Origin: Macquaria australasica
Lineage: Eukaryota; Chordata; Actinopteri; Centrarchiformes; Percichthyidae
Reading direction: 5' to 3'
Assembly: GCA_005408345.1 (NCBI GenBank)
Contig: SEMN01000632.1
Coordinates: 124,001 to 188,000 of the forward strand
DNA length: 64,000 nucleotides
Shown: positions 10,872 through 22,931 of the stretch, in pieces
Layout: every line of letters begins with the position of its first letter
How positions within the stretch are numbered: position 1 is the stretch's first letter
Notes under the pieces: generated by a model
What the model saw: only the letters and a program-made list of their open reading frames with translations
The model's database searches: none
Told to the model about the DNA's origin: nothing
Made by a program: the position numbers and the translations under genes

Positions 10872-12270
10872 CATGGTAGCACAAGTACTTATTTGCTTAT
10901 TTTTCTCTGAGGACAGGCTGCAGCAGATAAGCTGCATTATACATTGGAAGTTAGAAATACCTTGACATTTTAACTTTTGGTATTTTACTGCACCAGGAAC
11001 TCCACAGGATCTAATGAAAATGTTTTCAAAATGGTTTGTATTAAATTATTTACCTCCATAGTTAGTCATGAATATTGTCTTTCATAATGAAGTTGCAAAT
11101 TAAACATTTTTTTTGTTCTATACTGCGCTGTGAATAGGTCTCAGACAATGCTGTTTTTTTGTGTGTGTGTTTTTTTTACCCTTTAAGGTGTATATTGCAG
11201 TCATGAATGGTTTTAATATTGGATTTTAAGAGTGAATTGGAAAAAATGATAACTTTGGATTTATCCATTCTCCAGATTAATTAAAGTCAGTGTTAATGTA
11301 GTGTCGCCACCCCATATACAAGGCAGCAAGGGCGCAGAGACTTAAAGCATACAGGCACCAACTTTAACAGAATGTAATTTACTGCAGAACAGTTTTTACT
11401 TCTTTTCACAACTTGAACAACCTTTCACTAACTGCCTAACAGACCTAATGATGTACATACACCTGCTTTCACAATCACTAAATGAGCAGATGATCTCCAC
11501 CCACATCACAGAACAATCTATCTAGGTGACAATAAATATTGGATTTAACTGCTTGTTAAGCAACAACATGCATCTTACTCAAAATTGTTTTACCACCCTA
11601 ATGCTACAACATTGTAACCTACACTGTTTCTCTTCCAAATAAGTAGTCAGGATTAATGGAGCCAAATTGGACTTGTTTAAATCTGCCCTGCTAATGTCCC
11701 CATTAGGCACATTGTGATGCTGTGTGTCTAGTCAGAAAAATGTTCCTACCAATATGGACCAATTTTAAAACAGAAACTAAACTAAATTGCCTAAACTGAG
11801 CGCAGTGGACATGTTTTGCTTCCTATAGTAACATTTAATACATTTTTATATTTGTACAAAATTACACTTTCACAGTTAACTGAGACATTGTATTTATTTT
11901 TTTCAGGAAATCAGCAGTGGCAAACCTGCATCCAATTCAACGATGTCTGTCACCTTGGATTATGTGACCAGAATGAGGCAACATTGCTTTTGTGCCAAAT
12001 AAAGTAAATGATGGCCATTCAAGGACATAAATGGAAAATACCAGTTTTTCAAAGTTCTTGATTCATTTGTCATTGGTATGTGTCGCTAAGAACAGGTCTA
12101 TTCATCTGACGATTTCCTGTGAATGGTAGCCAGCAATGCGCAACAACAAAAAGAAAATACAAACAATGGCCCTATAGAAAAGAAAAAATGACCCTCCAGC
12201 CAAAAGGCCAGTTGATGCAAGCATCTGGGGAGTTTCTTCTTTTCCAAAAACCTGAACAAAATAAAATAAA
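10181..12270. other. Non-coding stretch
   Basis: AT-rich sequence without a recognisable gene. It includes the GT microsatellite listed separately and T-rich runs near 11110 and 11153. Confidence 0.45.
10841..10868. repeat. (GT)14 microsatellite
   Basis: Uninterrupted GT units are read directly. Confidence 0.95.
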
Positions 12271-12294
12271 ATAGGTTAACACAAACAATCTTAC

Positions 12295-12864
12295 GTGAAA
12301 ATATTTCTCTGTTCTCTTTTCAGTTGCAGAAATATTTTATTTAGACCTCTTTTTAGGGTAATTTTGTTCCTTTCAGCTCTGCTCATATATGCTCAGAAGG
12401 ATCATTTTGGCGTATCCAGAGCATTACTGCTCCCAACAAGCAGAATGGAGGCCTTTCAGACTGTAAAAACTCTTCTCTGTAGCTCCCCAGTGCTGTCGGC
12501 TCTAGACTTTGCAGTACCATTCAAGTTCGAGGTTGACGCGAGTGGTAATGGAGCTGGTGCTGTATTGCAACAGGAAGATTCTTTCGGCATTGATCATCCG
12601 GTCTGTTACTTCTGTAAGAGGTTCTCTGCAGCCCAGTGTAAGTATAGCACAATCGAAAAAGAAGCTCTAGCAATGCTCTTGGCCCTCCAGCATTCCCAGG
12701 CTTACGTTGGCTCGACTCCACAGCAAGTGATAGTTTTTATAGATCACAGCCCTCTTGTGTTCCTAACTCGGATGTATAACAGTAATCAAAGGCTCAAGTG
12801 TCGGGCCCAGACCTTCAACGTAGAAATCCATCAGAAAAAGGAGCTTGACAATGTTGTGCCTTAG
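12295..12864 (+). pseudogene. Gypsy-type pol fragment: RNase H domain
   Basis: The 189-codon open frame reads as a Ty3/gypsy RNase H domain from about residue 51 to 187. Expected landmarks are present: FEVDASGNGAGAVL with the first catalytic Asp at residue 81, YSTIEKEALAM with the Glu at 121, and VFIDHSPL with the third acidic residue at 150. In intact elements this domain lies between reverse transcriptase and integrase in the polyprotein and degrades the RNA strand during cDNA synthesis. Residues 1-40 show no similarity I recognise. After NQRL the usual Arg-Trp motif is disturbed, and the frame stops at NVVP where family members normally read DNVVADALSR and go on to integrase. A pyrimidine-rich tract ending in CAG (about 12305-12323) precedes the homologous part and looks like a splice acceptor. 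Most likely a dead fragment rather than a host gene. Confidence 0.75.
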
Positions 12865-12901
12865 GATGACACCAGTATGGCTATCATCTTAAGGGAGGGG
12901 G

Positions 12902-13087
12902 TGTTACGTGTCATTCTGTGTCCCTACTCTGCCCACACTCTCACTCCTTGGCACAAGACCGAGATTCTTTGTTTGCTTTCTTAGTTAACCCTTTGTCTTT
13001 TTGTAAATAAATGTTGTTGTTGTTCTTTTTCATCTAACCCGGTGTAGGTGTCCCCACTAATGCTGCGGCTTTGAGCCGGTCGTAACA
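12902..13087 (+). repeat. Gypsy 3' LTR, 186 bp
   Basis: Begins TGTTACG and ends CGTAACA, a perfect 7-bp terminal inverted repeat with the canonical TG...CA ends. It follows directly on a polypurine tract, the plus-strand primer site of retrotransposons. It contains AATAAA within TGTAAATAAATG (about 13000-13011), a plausible polyadenylation signal. Confidence 0.75.
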
Positions 13088-13096
13088 ATAGGTTAA

Positions 13097-16000
13097 ATGA
13101 GGAATTGTTTAAGGAACATGTTCTTCAACGAGATCTGTACCAACAGATCTAACTGCCCATAAGAGCCTTAATGGGTATGATCAGGAAGTTGAAGTAGAAA
13201 ACCTGAGTTTGCTCTTGTTTAGAGCATGACGCACGTTACATGGGTGTGCTTTGTAAGTGTTGCTTGGTGACAAACATTTTTCATTTTTTCATTGATAAGT
13301 TGTATTGAATTTACAGAAATGGTGAATTCATGAAACGATGAAATGAGTGCATTCTAAGTTTTGTGCTTGTACTGTTCTACTCATTTCTTGCAATTGCTAA
13401 AGCAAGAGATTTAATTTAGGAAGAGACTAGTTTCCAGATACAAAGTGATGATGATAAAATGTAGATGAGATGTCAAATTGCAATTTCTGTTTTTATGACG
13501 GTTTTTCTTTTAAATGCTGGGAATGACTTTTCATATGACATTGTTGTTCAAACAACCCCTCTAATTCACTAAGGGCATATTTGGAAAAGTTCCTCAAGAG
13601 TTGGGTTTCCAAATGTTGATATGAATCCTCTGAAATGTTTGAGCTATGGAGCTGGCTCAGGACTTGGCCTGGAGCATATTTGAAACCTGGCAGGATCAGC
13701 TCTGAGGTCTCTCTCTGTGATACTGACAGTAACTGATAATCACCCGGCGCCTGTCCAGATGCCAGGACAGTGTGTAGTCAGGATGACCTTTACGAAAGGG
13801 TTTTCTTGTAATAATGACATCTTTTTTCACAATTATGAGATCATTTCTTGATAATTGGGCATGAATGATGTTGAGATAATTCCAAACTGTTTTGCCATTA
13901 ATTCCTCGTCGCCCAACTCCTAAATGTTTTTTGGTTCCAGTAAATTTGAGTTTATTGGTGCCAAAAGGAAGTTTTGTTCCACAGAGAAACTTGGACCTCA
14001 GGCACTATGGTGACATCATGCCCAGGGACGGATGTCCTGCCATATAAATCCAGACAATAAAGTCTGCATGCTGAAAGCTCCCTGTGCAAAGGACTCTAAC
14101 CACTCTAACCGATTTCCATTGGGGAAGGGGGATTCGAATTTCCCTAACCAATCACTAGAGACCTACATATCTGCCTGAAATTAACGTAATTTTAAGTCGA
14201 CACTGATGCGTAGCCATGCCAACATACTGGTTTTACCGGAGTTTTAAGAGTGGAGCGGAGCTAATAAAAACAAACTGCAATGTCAGGCGATATTGAGAAG
14301 ACATTCAGATTTCAAAGTGATTGGTACTTTTAATCGATTTAGAACACCCTCGATAGCAGCGTCTATCTTCTCTATAGCAGTCGCCATTGTTGTTATTGCT
14401 CCTCCTTGGTTCCGGCACACAGCTTGACAATGCTTGACAACGGCGGTAGCCCCACCCATGGAGGTCATTGGACCAATTGCTTTTCAACTGAGAAACCACT
14501 GTTTCATGTCATGATGCCAGACCAGAAGCAGTCAACTCAGTGGAGTGGGCGGATTCAAAGATCTGGACCCAGGCAGGGAATATACTGCTGGAAATATTGC
14601 AAAATGGATTTCTGTTGCTTGAGGCCTGAAAATCATGGGTTATGCAATCATAGTTTGGTGCTGTTTATTTATTTAACCTGCAGTACAATACCCAGCTGAA
14701 TGGATAAATCACCATCAAAGAAAACAGTTTATCAGACTTAGATAAGACTTGATTTGCCGCGGTCTTTGGGAATGACTTTGGGTTTGTTTACAGTGGTCGT
14801 AACTTGGTTTCTATCGAGTGCTGTGCTTTTGTTGGGGAGTGTCAGGTAGTTTACTGTAGCTCTTCAACTTGATGATGCATTTTATTTGAGCATCTATAAA
14901 CTGCAGTAAAACTGGCCATGAAAAGAGGGCAGAAAAAAGTTACAGCACTTCAACAAGGCAATAAAAAGATCAAAGAAGAGGTGGACCGATGGGGGAATGG
15001 ATATGGGGAGTGGCACTTAAGATAGATACTCTCTGATTCCTCATCTGATGAGGAGGAGGGCCAGAAAGATGGAGCGATAAAAGAGGAGGGATGACATGGA
15101 AGGATAATGGAAGGATCAAAGAAAGAGGTTGAAAGGAAAATGAGAGGGTGACACCAAGTCTTCATGTATCGTGGAATGGAGAAAATCAGCTTGAATGTTA
15201 CCAGTTTAACAGATATTTAATCATTTTTAAGATAATTTTTTTGTTCAAACTAATAACTGAAATGAATGAAATGCCATGTTGGCATTTGATCCATGATGTG
15301 TAAATAAAATCACAAACAATAAATCATTCAATTCATTTAGTGCCAGTAAAAATCACACACCCAGATGTTTTGCAGGTGTGTATGATGCAACAACCTCGTT
15401 TCACCAATCTCATGTGTTCCTAATTAACACTCAAACACCTGAGGGTGCTGTGGGTGCAGCTAATAAATAACCTTGACATTGTTTACTCAGGCTTTTAACT
15501 CAACAGTACCTCATCTACTAGTAGTTTGCACAATTTTTCTGTTGATTTTATATATCGTAGTAAGACAGAGAAATCTGTGATGAAATAAGACATTTAAAGC
15601 AGTAAGCTGGAGGAAGCCACAAGAGATATTCTTCCTTTTGCAACCAAGGAAGCTTAATGTGTCACAAACAATCCATGGGCAATTTTTTTTAAACATATAT
15701 TCACATTCTTCATTTCATTGAGGTAAAGTTCCACCTGGTGAAACTTCGGCTCCACGGGCCGCTCCCTCACTGTCGAGTGTGTGAATGAATGAATGTCAAC
15801 TATAAATGAAATGCATTGCATCAGGCTGTCGAAAGGGAAATGGAAGAATTGCCACAGTCCCTGCCCACCAAGCCAACCATCTGTTCCAAATGCTTCGTTT
15901 TGGCACAGTGTGCCGGCATAGTATTAAATCCCAGACAACTTTTCCCCCCCTCAAGATGTTAACCTGTTTAATCAGCCCACCAGCTCCTGTACAGCCCCAC

Positions 16001-16497
16001 AATGCCCTACTGCGACTCTGATGTAAAAAGACCTGTTTGCCTTCCTGCTGTTTATATGCAGTATACCATTACTCTGCCCACAGTCTGGTACTGCTTACTG
16101 TGCGATGTTTACACCATCCTCTAATCTGAGACTTTGCACACTTTGACATTGTTCACACCTGGTCCTGATAATTTATTTCAAGCACCTAATTATTTCAAAC
16201 ACAGCACGCTGGACCATGACCCCTGCAAGACAATCTGCACTTTAATCACTGCAACCATGCAATATGCCCAACGCTTGACTGAACTGTAATGAAACCTAAT
16301 GTACCCTTCATTGACCTACCCCTTGTCCACTATAACTGTACCTGTACTTGTTGTCCCTGTGCCATTTGTGTCAGTGTGCAACAATGCCTCAAACATGGGA
16401 TTTGTTCCAGGCACAATGCATCTATAATACTGAATCAAACTGATGGTCAGTCACTACTTTATAAGACTATAGCAGTGGATTTGCATGTTTTAGCCAT
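13097..16497. other. Non-coding stretch
   Basis: No gene or transposon can be defined. The region 15760-16020 is less AT-rich and free of simple repeats. Short open frames on both strands there overlap and lack family features. Repeated CATAATTATGAGAT-like runs near 13810-13870 look like simple-sequence decay. Confidence 0.4.
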
Positions 16498-16532
16498 AGA
16501 TTGATTGATGATTGATGATTGATTGATTATTA
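16498..16532. repeat. (GATT)n imperfect microsatellite
   Basis: Mixed GATT and GAT units are read directly. Confidence 0.85.
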
Positions 16533-17066
16533 TACACTATGAATTTTTTTAGTAAAAGATATATTTTGCCTGGTAATATGTTTGTGAACAGGGACCATTT
16601 TGAAAACCTTCCATGGTAGGTTGTCAAGGATGTTTTGATATCTAAGATTTGGCTGTCGACAGCTTGAAGGACAAAGCTATGTTGGTGCAAAATCAAAACC
16701 TAGTAGACAAACAATAAGAAAACATGAACTTAAAATAAAATAAGATAAAATAGATAATGTGAATTTATGTCACTTTCTGCAATTATGAGGCCGCAAATGA
16801 ACTCAAAGTGTTGAATGTTGCTGCCTTCTTGAATACACTGAGTTTTCAAAACAGTCATAACTGCATTACCAAACGGTAAACACTTCTAACAAAACATAAA
16901 GGTGATGCTAATGTTAACTGTGGTGATAATCTCTCAGCACATGTCAAGTGTCTCTACATTTTCCCACTGTACTGAAAAAAAAGTAGTGTGTTGTAAATAA
17001 TGGCTTCAGATAAACAATTTATGTCATGCTTTGGGAAATTGTCAAAAGAAATGCAAAATTGTGTGT

Positions 17067-17237
17067 TCACCTAAAACAAGCAAAGCCATCTGTATGGTCC
17101 TTCTGTGTTGTCAAGCTGGTAGTAACATCAACCCTTGTATTCACATTACCAATGAGACAGTGACCCTTGTATTCGCAGAACCCTGCATAACATAGATTAC
17201 ATGCTTCCCCATTTGAATTTCTAATCTTGTGAGCAAG
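17067..17237 (-). pseudogene. Coding-like relic, Cys-rich open frame, unassigned
   Basis: On the minus strand 56 codons are open between a TAG and a TGA. The frame contains GEACNLCYAGFCEYKGHC, four cysteines in about 16 residues, with another cysteine near the end. The spacing is superficially like a small disulfide-rich or zinc-binding module, but I cannot match it to a family. It has no suitable start codon. It lies downstream (minus strand) of a longer ATG-initiated frame in another phase (17141-17467, 108 codons) and of the open frame at 17546-17785. Together these could be pieces of one old gene or transposon ORF broken by frameshifts. Confidence 0.2.
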
Positions 17238-17545
17238 CTATTAACATATGTGTCACAAAAAATGTTATCTACATATATTCCAGACAGCAGCTGTGAAGCC
17301 AGCAGGATAAAATGCTTTCCATAATGATAACAACAACTTAAAACATCAATGGTAATAGTTAAACGAAGCAAATGAATGAGTAACCAAAGATTACATAAAA
17401 CGCTGTTACCCATTAAAAATAACAATTCTAAAATCAGTGTCATCAGTGGGATTTTGTGGCCAAACAACGTGTGGTTTTATGTTGTACTAGTGTACACCAA
17501 CCACTCATCACTAATGCTGTCCTCATTATAAGCACATTTAGGGTA

Positions 17546-17785
17546 TTACACAAATTTCCTAGTCAGAACACATCCTCTTGCGACACTTTTTAGGTGGCAA
17601 ACATGGTCAGAGCTGTCTCTTGACCTGTATAACAAAATCAAACGTTCAATATTCTCAGTAATGCTTCTTGGCACAAAAGGTGTTTCACCATCAATTAGGT
17701 GATTTGCAATCTCACAGCAGCCAATGTGTACATTCTCTTGGATGGTAGTGACATTGGACTGTTGTAAATATGGTGATGCAAAAGT
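17546..17785 (-). pseudogene. Coding-like relic, 79-codon open frame, unassigned
   Basis: Bounded by stops on the minus strand, with no ATG near its beginning, so an ATG-based search would miss it. The translation has natural-looking composition, including HIGCCEIANHLIDGETPFVP and NIERLILLYRSRDSSDHVC, and many RNY-type codons, which suggests past selection. Further upstream on the minus strand another open run includes DVMLPAIPTVATMPKSAF in a different phase. I do not recognise the family. A decayed DNA-transposon or host pseudogene is most likely. Confidence 0.25.
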
Positions 17786-18080
17786 TTACATCAGTTCTGT
17801 CAGTATCTGCAACTGAAGACACAATGGCTGAAAGAGCAAGACATTGTTTTGTCTCAGCTATCATTAATTTTGTTTCTTACATCTGTGCTTTTCCCACTGT
17901 GACATGTAGAGGTGTCTTCTGTGAAAAAGGCCCCCCGTCATATCAGTCTGCCATTGGTTTACAGTTTATAATGATCCCTCACTGTGTTATGTCCCACCAC
18001 AATAGTCCATTTCAACCAAGCACCCAGGAATGCAGATTTTGGCATAGTAGCCACAGTTGGAATTGCAGGTAACATGACAT

Positions 18081-18655
18081 CAACAGGGCCAAAAACACTT
18101 TTGTGTATAAACGTTAATTGAAAGAGAAACAGCTGTAAGAGGGTGTTCAGACTGAAAAGAGCCCTGCATTAAAACAACACAAGCGGCACTGTTGGTGCAG
18201 GTGTGTTGCTTCAGGTTCTGGTGAGACAATATGATCCAGTAAGTCCAGTTTGAGTAACAGATCCGTTAAAGAACAATCACAAGGTAAGTTGTAGAAATAC
18301 AGCGTTCATGTTACAAAGTAATCTATCACTAGTGTAAGCTTGCACTTGATTGGCCACCGCAGCGTCTTGCTGGATGATGTTACACTGTGGTCCGGCAAAG
18401 GTCAAACCAGGTTCAACTGTTTTTGCCAGTGTGTTTTGTACAGTGATCAACTTTCATTTGAATGAATGGGGTACCATGTTGGAACACTTTATCGTGTTCT
18501 CTAAGTGTACCTCACCAGGAAATATATGACAATAAAAAAGTAGAGATGCCACTTTTAATGGGAACTTTTACCAAGTACTTAGAGTTAGGCTTAGTCCATG
18601 CATGTAGCTGTCCTGTCACTGTTTTTTCAATTTCTGACAGGATGACAAAGACTTC
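18081..18655. other. Non-coding stretch
   Basis: No gene is seen. GTGTTCAGACTGAAAAGAG near 18149 resembles ends of fish MITEs, but no partner end is visible. Confidence 0.35.
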
Positions 18656-18935
18656 GGCTGTGTCCGAAAGCACTCCCTATTTACTATATAGTGCACTATA
18701 TTTACCTTCCGCCATTTTATTTGAGTATCCAAATGTCTGGAAGTGTATAGTGCCCTCAGAAATTCCACAATAGATCGAAAAAAGCAGTGTCCACGGCCTG
18801 CTAACAATCCCACAATGCACTGCTCCACATTTTACAGATGAGAAAATAACCATTATGCGACTCTTAAGCTGGCATTGATGACGCAAAATAATGATGATTA
18901 GTAAGTGTCCGAAATCTCAATTCACTGAGTTTATT
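18656..18935 (+). mobile_element. TIR-type MITE fragment (GGCTGTGTCCGAAA family)
   Basis: Starts GGCTGTGTCCGAAA, is followed by a 16-bp perfect palindrome ATATAGTGCACTATAT (18686-18701), and continues with CCACAATGCACTGC. This order resembles a widespread fish MITE as I recall it. The expected inverted 3' terminus is missing. Instead a direct copy of TGTCCGAAA lies at 18906-18914, which suggests truncation or nested copies. Class not assigned. Confidence 0.45.
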
Positions 18936-19194
18936 TTATAGGTATTAGTGAATGAGTGAAGGACTTTGATGACAAAATCTTAGAGTATTGTGTCCATGAC
19001 ATTGATCTGTGACTTATAACAGACTGTTGTTACATATGAGTGTCTGACTAAATGTCTTGTCATGAAATGTGATGTGTATTGGAGATAAAAGTATGTGTCT
19101 TTCTGTGCGTGTCTGTGCATGTTAACGCCTCAGTGCAATGATAACCTCGTATTCTCTCAACCCAGACAGATCCTAATCCTGCGAGGCTTGCCGC

Positions 19195-19640
19195 TCCCAG
19201 TGTCCTTCCTGTGTCTTTCACCTTCTTATCGCTGCCACTTTCCTTCCCCCCCCCACCCCCCCGCCATCATCTTCCCACCCGGACTGTCCACCATGAGATG
19301 GCAATTACAACTCTGTTGACACGCTAACTCCGCAGGGGCCTTTGCCTGCTTTCTCTGTCCTGCAGCATCTGTCTCTCTGTCCGTCTCTCTCCCTGGTCTC
19401 CCTGCGTCTGCATGTTTCTGTCTTGCTGTGTTTCTGTCTACACCTCTGTCTTTCTTTTTCTTCATCCTCAAGCACCCATGGGTGTCTCTTTCTCTTTTTG
19501 TCCCCCCACCAACTGTCCCTCTGGCTCTTTTTACACTCTTACTGCACCTTGTGTGCCTCTCTCCCTTTTTAACTTTTTTATTCAATTGTTTTCAAGTTTC
19601 CCTTTCCTTTCTTTACTTTCCCCAGCTGCTGCAGACTTTC
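19195..19640 (+). repeat. Long pyrimidine-rich tract
   Basis: The plus strand is strongly C/T-rich, with a C-rich run at about 19245-19263. The open frames of 76-119 codons on both strands here reflect the biased composition, not genes. Confidence 0.7.
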
Positions 19641-19967
19641 CCTTCTGAGTCCATTCATACTGAACTGAGCTGCTGGTCATGGCCGCAGCTGAAGATACAC
19701 AAATGCTGTTCTGAGTGAATGTCTTCTTCTTCGTCTTTCAGCATTAGGTTTTCCTCATCTTACAAATTCTTTCAAGAGCACTGAGGGCTTTTCATTAAGT
19801 CACTGAGATAAATGATATCAGCCCCAGAAGCACAGTGCAGTTACACTGCTGGCTTTATGATGTGAAAACAGCTTTATTTCTGCTCTTTAGCGCTATGGGA
19901 GGTTATGCAGGGACAGCCCATAGATCTAAGAATGTGTCAGCTCTATCAGCGTGTGCGTATATATACT

Positions 19968-19972
<5 letters not shown>

Positions 19973-20001
<29 letters not shown>
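19973..20001. repeat. (TG)n microsatellite
   Basis: About 14 TG units are read directly, after a short TATATA segment. Confidence 0.95.
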
Positions 20002-20004
<3 letters not shown>

Positions 20005-20579
20005 TGTTGTGGAAAATGGCCAAGTTAGTTGGCAAGACTGTTCTGTGTCAGCTTTTATTGGAAATCAGGCAGTGTGGAGAAAGCACTGCTTTTAGTAGCT
20101 CTTATTAAGTGTGGATATAAAACACTATCTTGAGCGGCTGCTGTCTGTAGTCTATTGATATCCATGTAATATGGCTGTGGAAAATGCAGCTGTGTGGTGT
20201 GAGAGTCAGAGAGCGCTTATGACTGGGTGCATGTGTATTTAAGACTTAAATGCATTAAAGACTATGTAAATTATTGCCATATCTACTTGAATTCAATTTG
20301 AAGGAGAGGGCCAATCCCAGAATGAAATCCTACTTTTTCATTATTGACAAACCATTCTCTAATTGCAGACAGTACAAACAGTAAAACATTAATCCAGATA
20401 GAGTATTGCATTAGATTAGGAATACTATCATTTCACTTGGAAGTTGTAGGAACAAGTTCTTTAATGAAGAGTACAAGCCAGGAGTCAAGAAAGTCATCTA
20501 GTGTAAATGTGATGTGTAAATGTGACAGCAAAATTTCAGAGCAAATTAAATTAATTTTGGTTGAGTCTACTGATTAGTA

Positions 20580-20940
20580 GAGTTGCTCGCCTCGAAGTAA
20601 AACCACATGAAGCTCAACTTTTATGAACTTTGACATGCAACTTTGTACCGTTGACCCAGCTAAGTATCCATAGAAACTTCCAACTTTCAGTGCCAAAGCA
20701 GGAGGTAGTTTGCCCTTTTATGTAGAGAGTCAGAATGTAAGGGTGTGGGATGGTGGATGGACAGAGCGTACGACTTTCATGCAGTTTCATGAGTTCACCT
20801 TCTGTCACAGACCTGCAATAAACGTTTGCGTTTTTATTAACCACAACCACAACCTTTCCCTAACCTTAATTAAGTTTTTTAGTTGCCTAACCCTAACCAT
20901 TATCTTTCCTTTACCTTAACCATAACATTAGAGTTGCCAT
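20580..20940. repeat. Probable dispersed fish repeat with CTAACC-rich end
   Basis: The 3' part (20845-20930) is rich in AACC/TAACC and includes AACCTTAATTAAG followed by TTGCCTAACCCTAACC. A related string occurs at about 62490-62540 (AACCTTTACCAAG followed by GTGCCTAAACTTAACC). This shared order points to two copies of one dispersed repeat, class unknown. It is not a telomere, since the units are irregular. Confidence 0.35.
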
Positions 20941-22484
20941 GTGCAGATATTGTAAAAAGCAAGATTTTTTAAAATGTTGGCGCTAGACTTAAAATAAAAC
21001 AAAATAAAATAAAAACGTGACTGAACTTATTCCGGGGTTGCGCAGAGTCGTCCAATATCAACATTCCTATCTAACAAAAGGGTTAGTTGACCAATAACAA
21101 AATAAAGTTCTGAACTTTGAGGGGATGGAGAACCAGACAGTCCAAAATGGAGCAAGTTTTCATGTTTGCTGTGTCGCACCATCCAATTTTGTGTACATGT
21201 AACTCTCTACAGAGTACAAATTGCTCTAAAGAGGCATGGTTTGCAGTCAGCCGTGACACAGGAGTTGATGGTAAAAACATGTTTCTTCAACTGTGTTACC
21301 TTAGTGGGTTGGGTGGGGGGAACTGCAACTTTTCTAACCCCTGAGAGGTGCTGAGAATAGACTCTTTAAAAAAACATAATAGCCATATTTCAAATTAATA
21401 CCCATCTCAACATAATATGGGTCAGTGGACATGCATCATTTAAAACAGACAAAGTTTGATGTGATGAATCTTTAAAAAGCAGGTAATACAAGTAATACAA
21501 ATAAGATTAATAATGAAAAGTTATTAAGCTATATCTATACAGCAGAAAAAACTACACACACTCTCATTTTAGGTAAAGCTTCACACACTGTCAGCTTGTT
21601 TAGTTTTTTTCCAAACTGCCATTTCATGCTAATTCGGTTGACATTTAACCAATCAGATCTCTCACTAAGTCAGAGAGCCATTTATTATGTTGCTGCTATT
21701 GAAAACTATCATTCCACTAGACTCCGTTGGGATAAATGTGCCATAATGCTGCAAATTTCACAGTGGCATCTAATTACCAGATTCCACACTCTTTCGCAGA
21801 TTCAATAATGCAATAAAACCTGATGAGATCTAATTTTGGACTGTGGAAATGTTTCACTCACTAGGAAGAGACACGTCGCAATGTAACGTAAGTTCTTGAG
21901 CTTGTTGAGCTTATCTGTGATGCTTGCTCATTGTAGATCAATAATAAATGCATTTTGTACAGTCTTTCCTCTCAGTTGAAATTAATCTACCATATCCAAT
22001 AACTTAGATCCTAATAACACTTAAGCTCAACATTGCTCCTCATTACCAGAATGTCATAGAGACGTTGCCCTTATGCAATAGACTCACTGGTGTACCTTTT
22101 ATAATGCTAAGCACATTTTTTCCAGGCATGAACTGATATGAATTAGCAGAAGATGAGCAATCCACAGGGGGGATTGTTTTGAGAGTGCACATACAGCAGT
22201 GTTAAATGTTTAAGTCTTGACATATTAGCTTGCATATTAATCTGCATCAAAAACTAATGGGTCTGAGATCAAATGTTACATGACATTACATCAGAGGCAG
22301 TCAGCATGTGTGTGGATGAAAGTGATAGACAGGCATGGAAAGATGGAGGGAGAAACATATGCTGAGGAAATAGAGAACGTGTACAGTATGTGCTGTGTAG
22401 ATTGTAATGTATTTGCAAGCGAGTAGTTCCTTTAAATAAATACTGCTAGCTGCATGTGTGTGTGCATTTTCTAGCGTGTGTGCA

Positions 22485-22503
22485 TGTGTGTGTGTGTGTG
22501 TGT
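22485..22503. repeat. (GT)n microsatellite
   Basis: Read directly; short and flanked by imperfect GT units. Confidence 0.9.
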
Positions 22504-22912
22504 TCACGGGTGGTAGTCTGTTGTGGACAGGGAGCCAAAGGGACATGAGGAAGCTGTTTGATGTCATCACCATGTGTCCTTTCTAGTTACCCTTGGCTCT
22601 AATCTATGGTGAGACGCCGTCTGAGTCCCTCATTAGTTACTGGTACCTCTCTCTTTAGTGTAATGTCAACCTCCGGAGGCAAGGTTGACTCGTAGACTGA
22701 ATATCACTGTGAACAGACATGTGGTGACGATAGATTGCCATGAATATTACCGTCACATGAATAAGACCATGATAATGATGACAATGTGGTTTTCTCGTCT
22801 GTGTGTGGTCGAGTAGCACGTCTCAAAAATACTGCTTGCGTCTTGTTGCACACTAAATAATATTATAGATGATTCTGTGTGAAACTGTATTAGTTTTAGT
22901 TTCCGCTGTGAG

Positions 22913-22931
22913 GTGTGTGTGTGTGTGTGTG
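22913..22931. repeat. (GT)n microsatellite
   Basis: Read directly. Confidence 0.9.

Larger units (their letters stand above)
12280..13087 (+). mobile_element. Ty3/gypsy LTR retrotransposon remnant (RNase H + 3' LTR)
   Basis: The remnant contains part of pol (12430-12862), a polypurine tract AAGGGAGGGGG (12891-12901) and one LTR (12902-13087). Gag, protease, most of the reverse transcriptase and the whole integrase are absent. The nine bases ATAGGTTAA occur on both sides (12271-12279 and 13088-13096), longer than the 4-6 bp duplications usual for gypsy elements. TTACGTG at 12291-12297 equals bases 3-9 of the LTR and may mark what is left of the 5' LTR, which would imply an internal deletion of nearly the whole element. 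Confidence 0.75.

Noticed and set aside
14180..14640. Segment resembling a dispersed fish repeat with small open frames on both strands
   Set aside because: I could not identify ends, inverted repeats or a second copy in the window, so the impression is not supported.
17141..17467. 108-codon minus-strand ORF with hydrophobic N-terminal half, as a membrane protein gene
   Set aside because: No family features, no promoter or splice context, and neighbouring frames look equally coding-like. Treated only as part of a possible relic.
19226..19585. 119-codon minus-strand open frame, Lys/Arg/Glu-rich
   Set aside because: Complement of a long C/T tract. Charged composition is explained by purine codons, and competing frames are open on the other strand.
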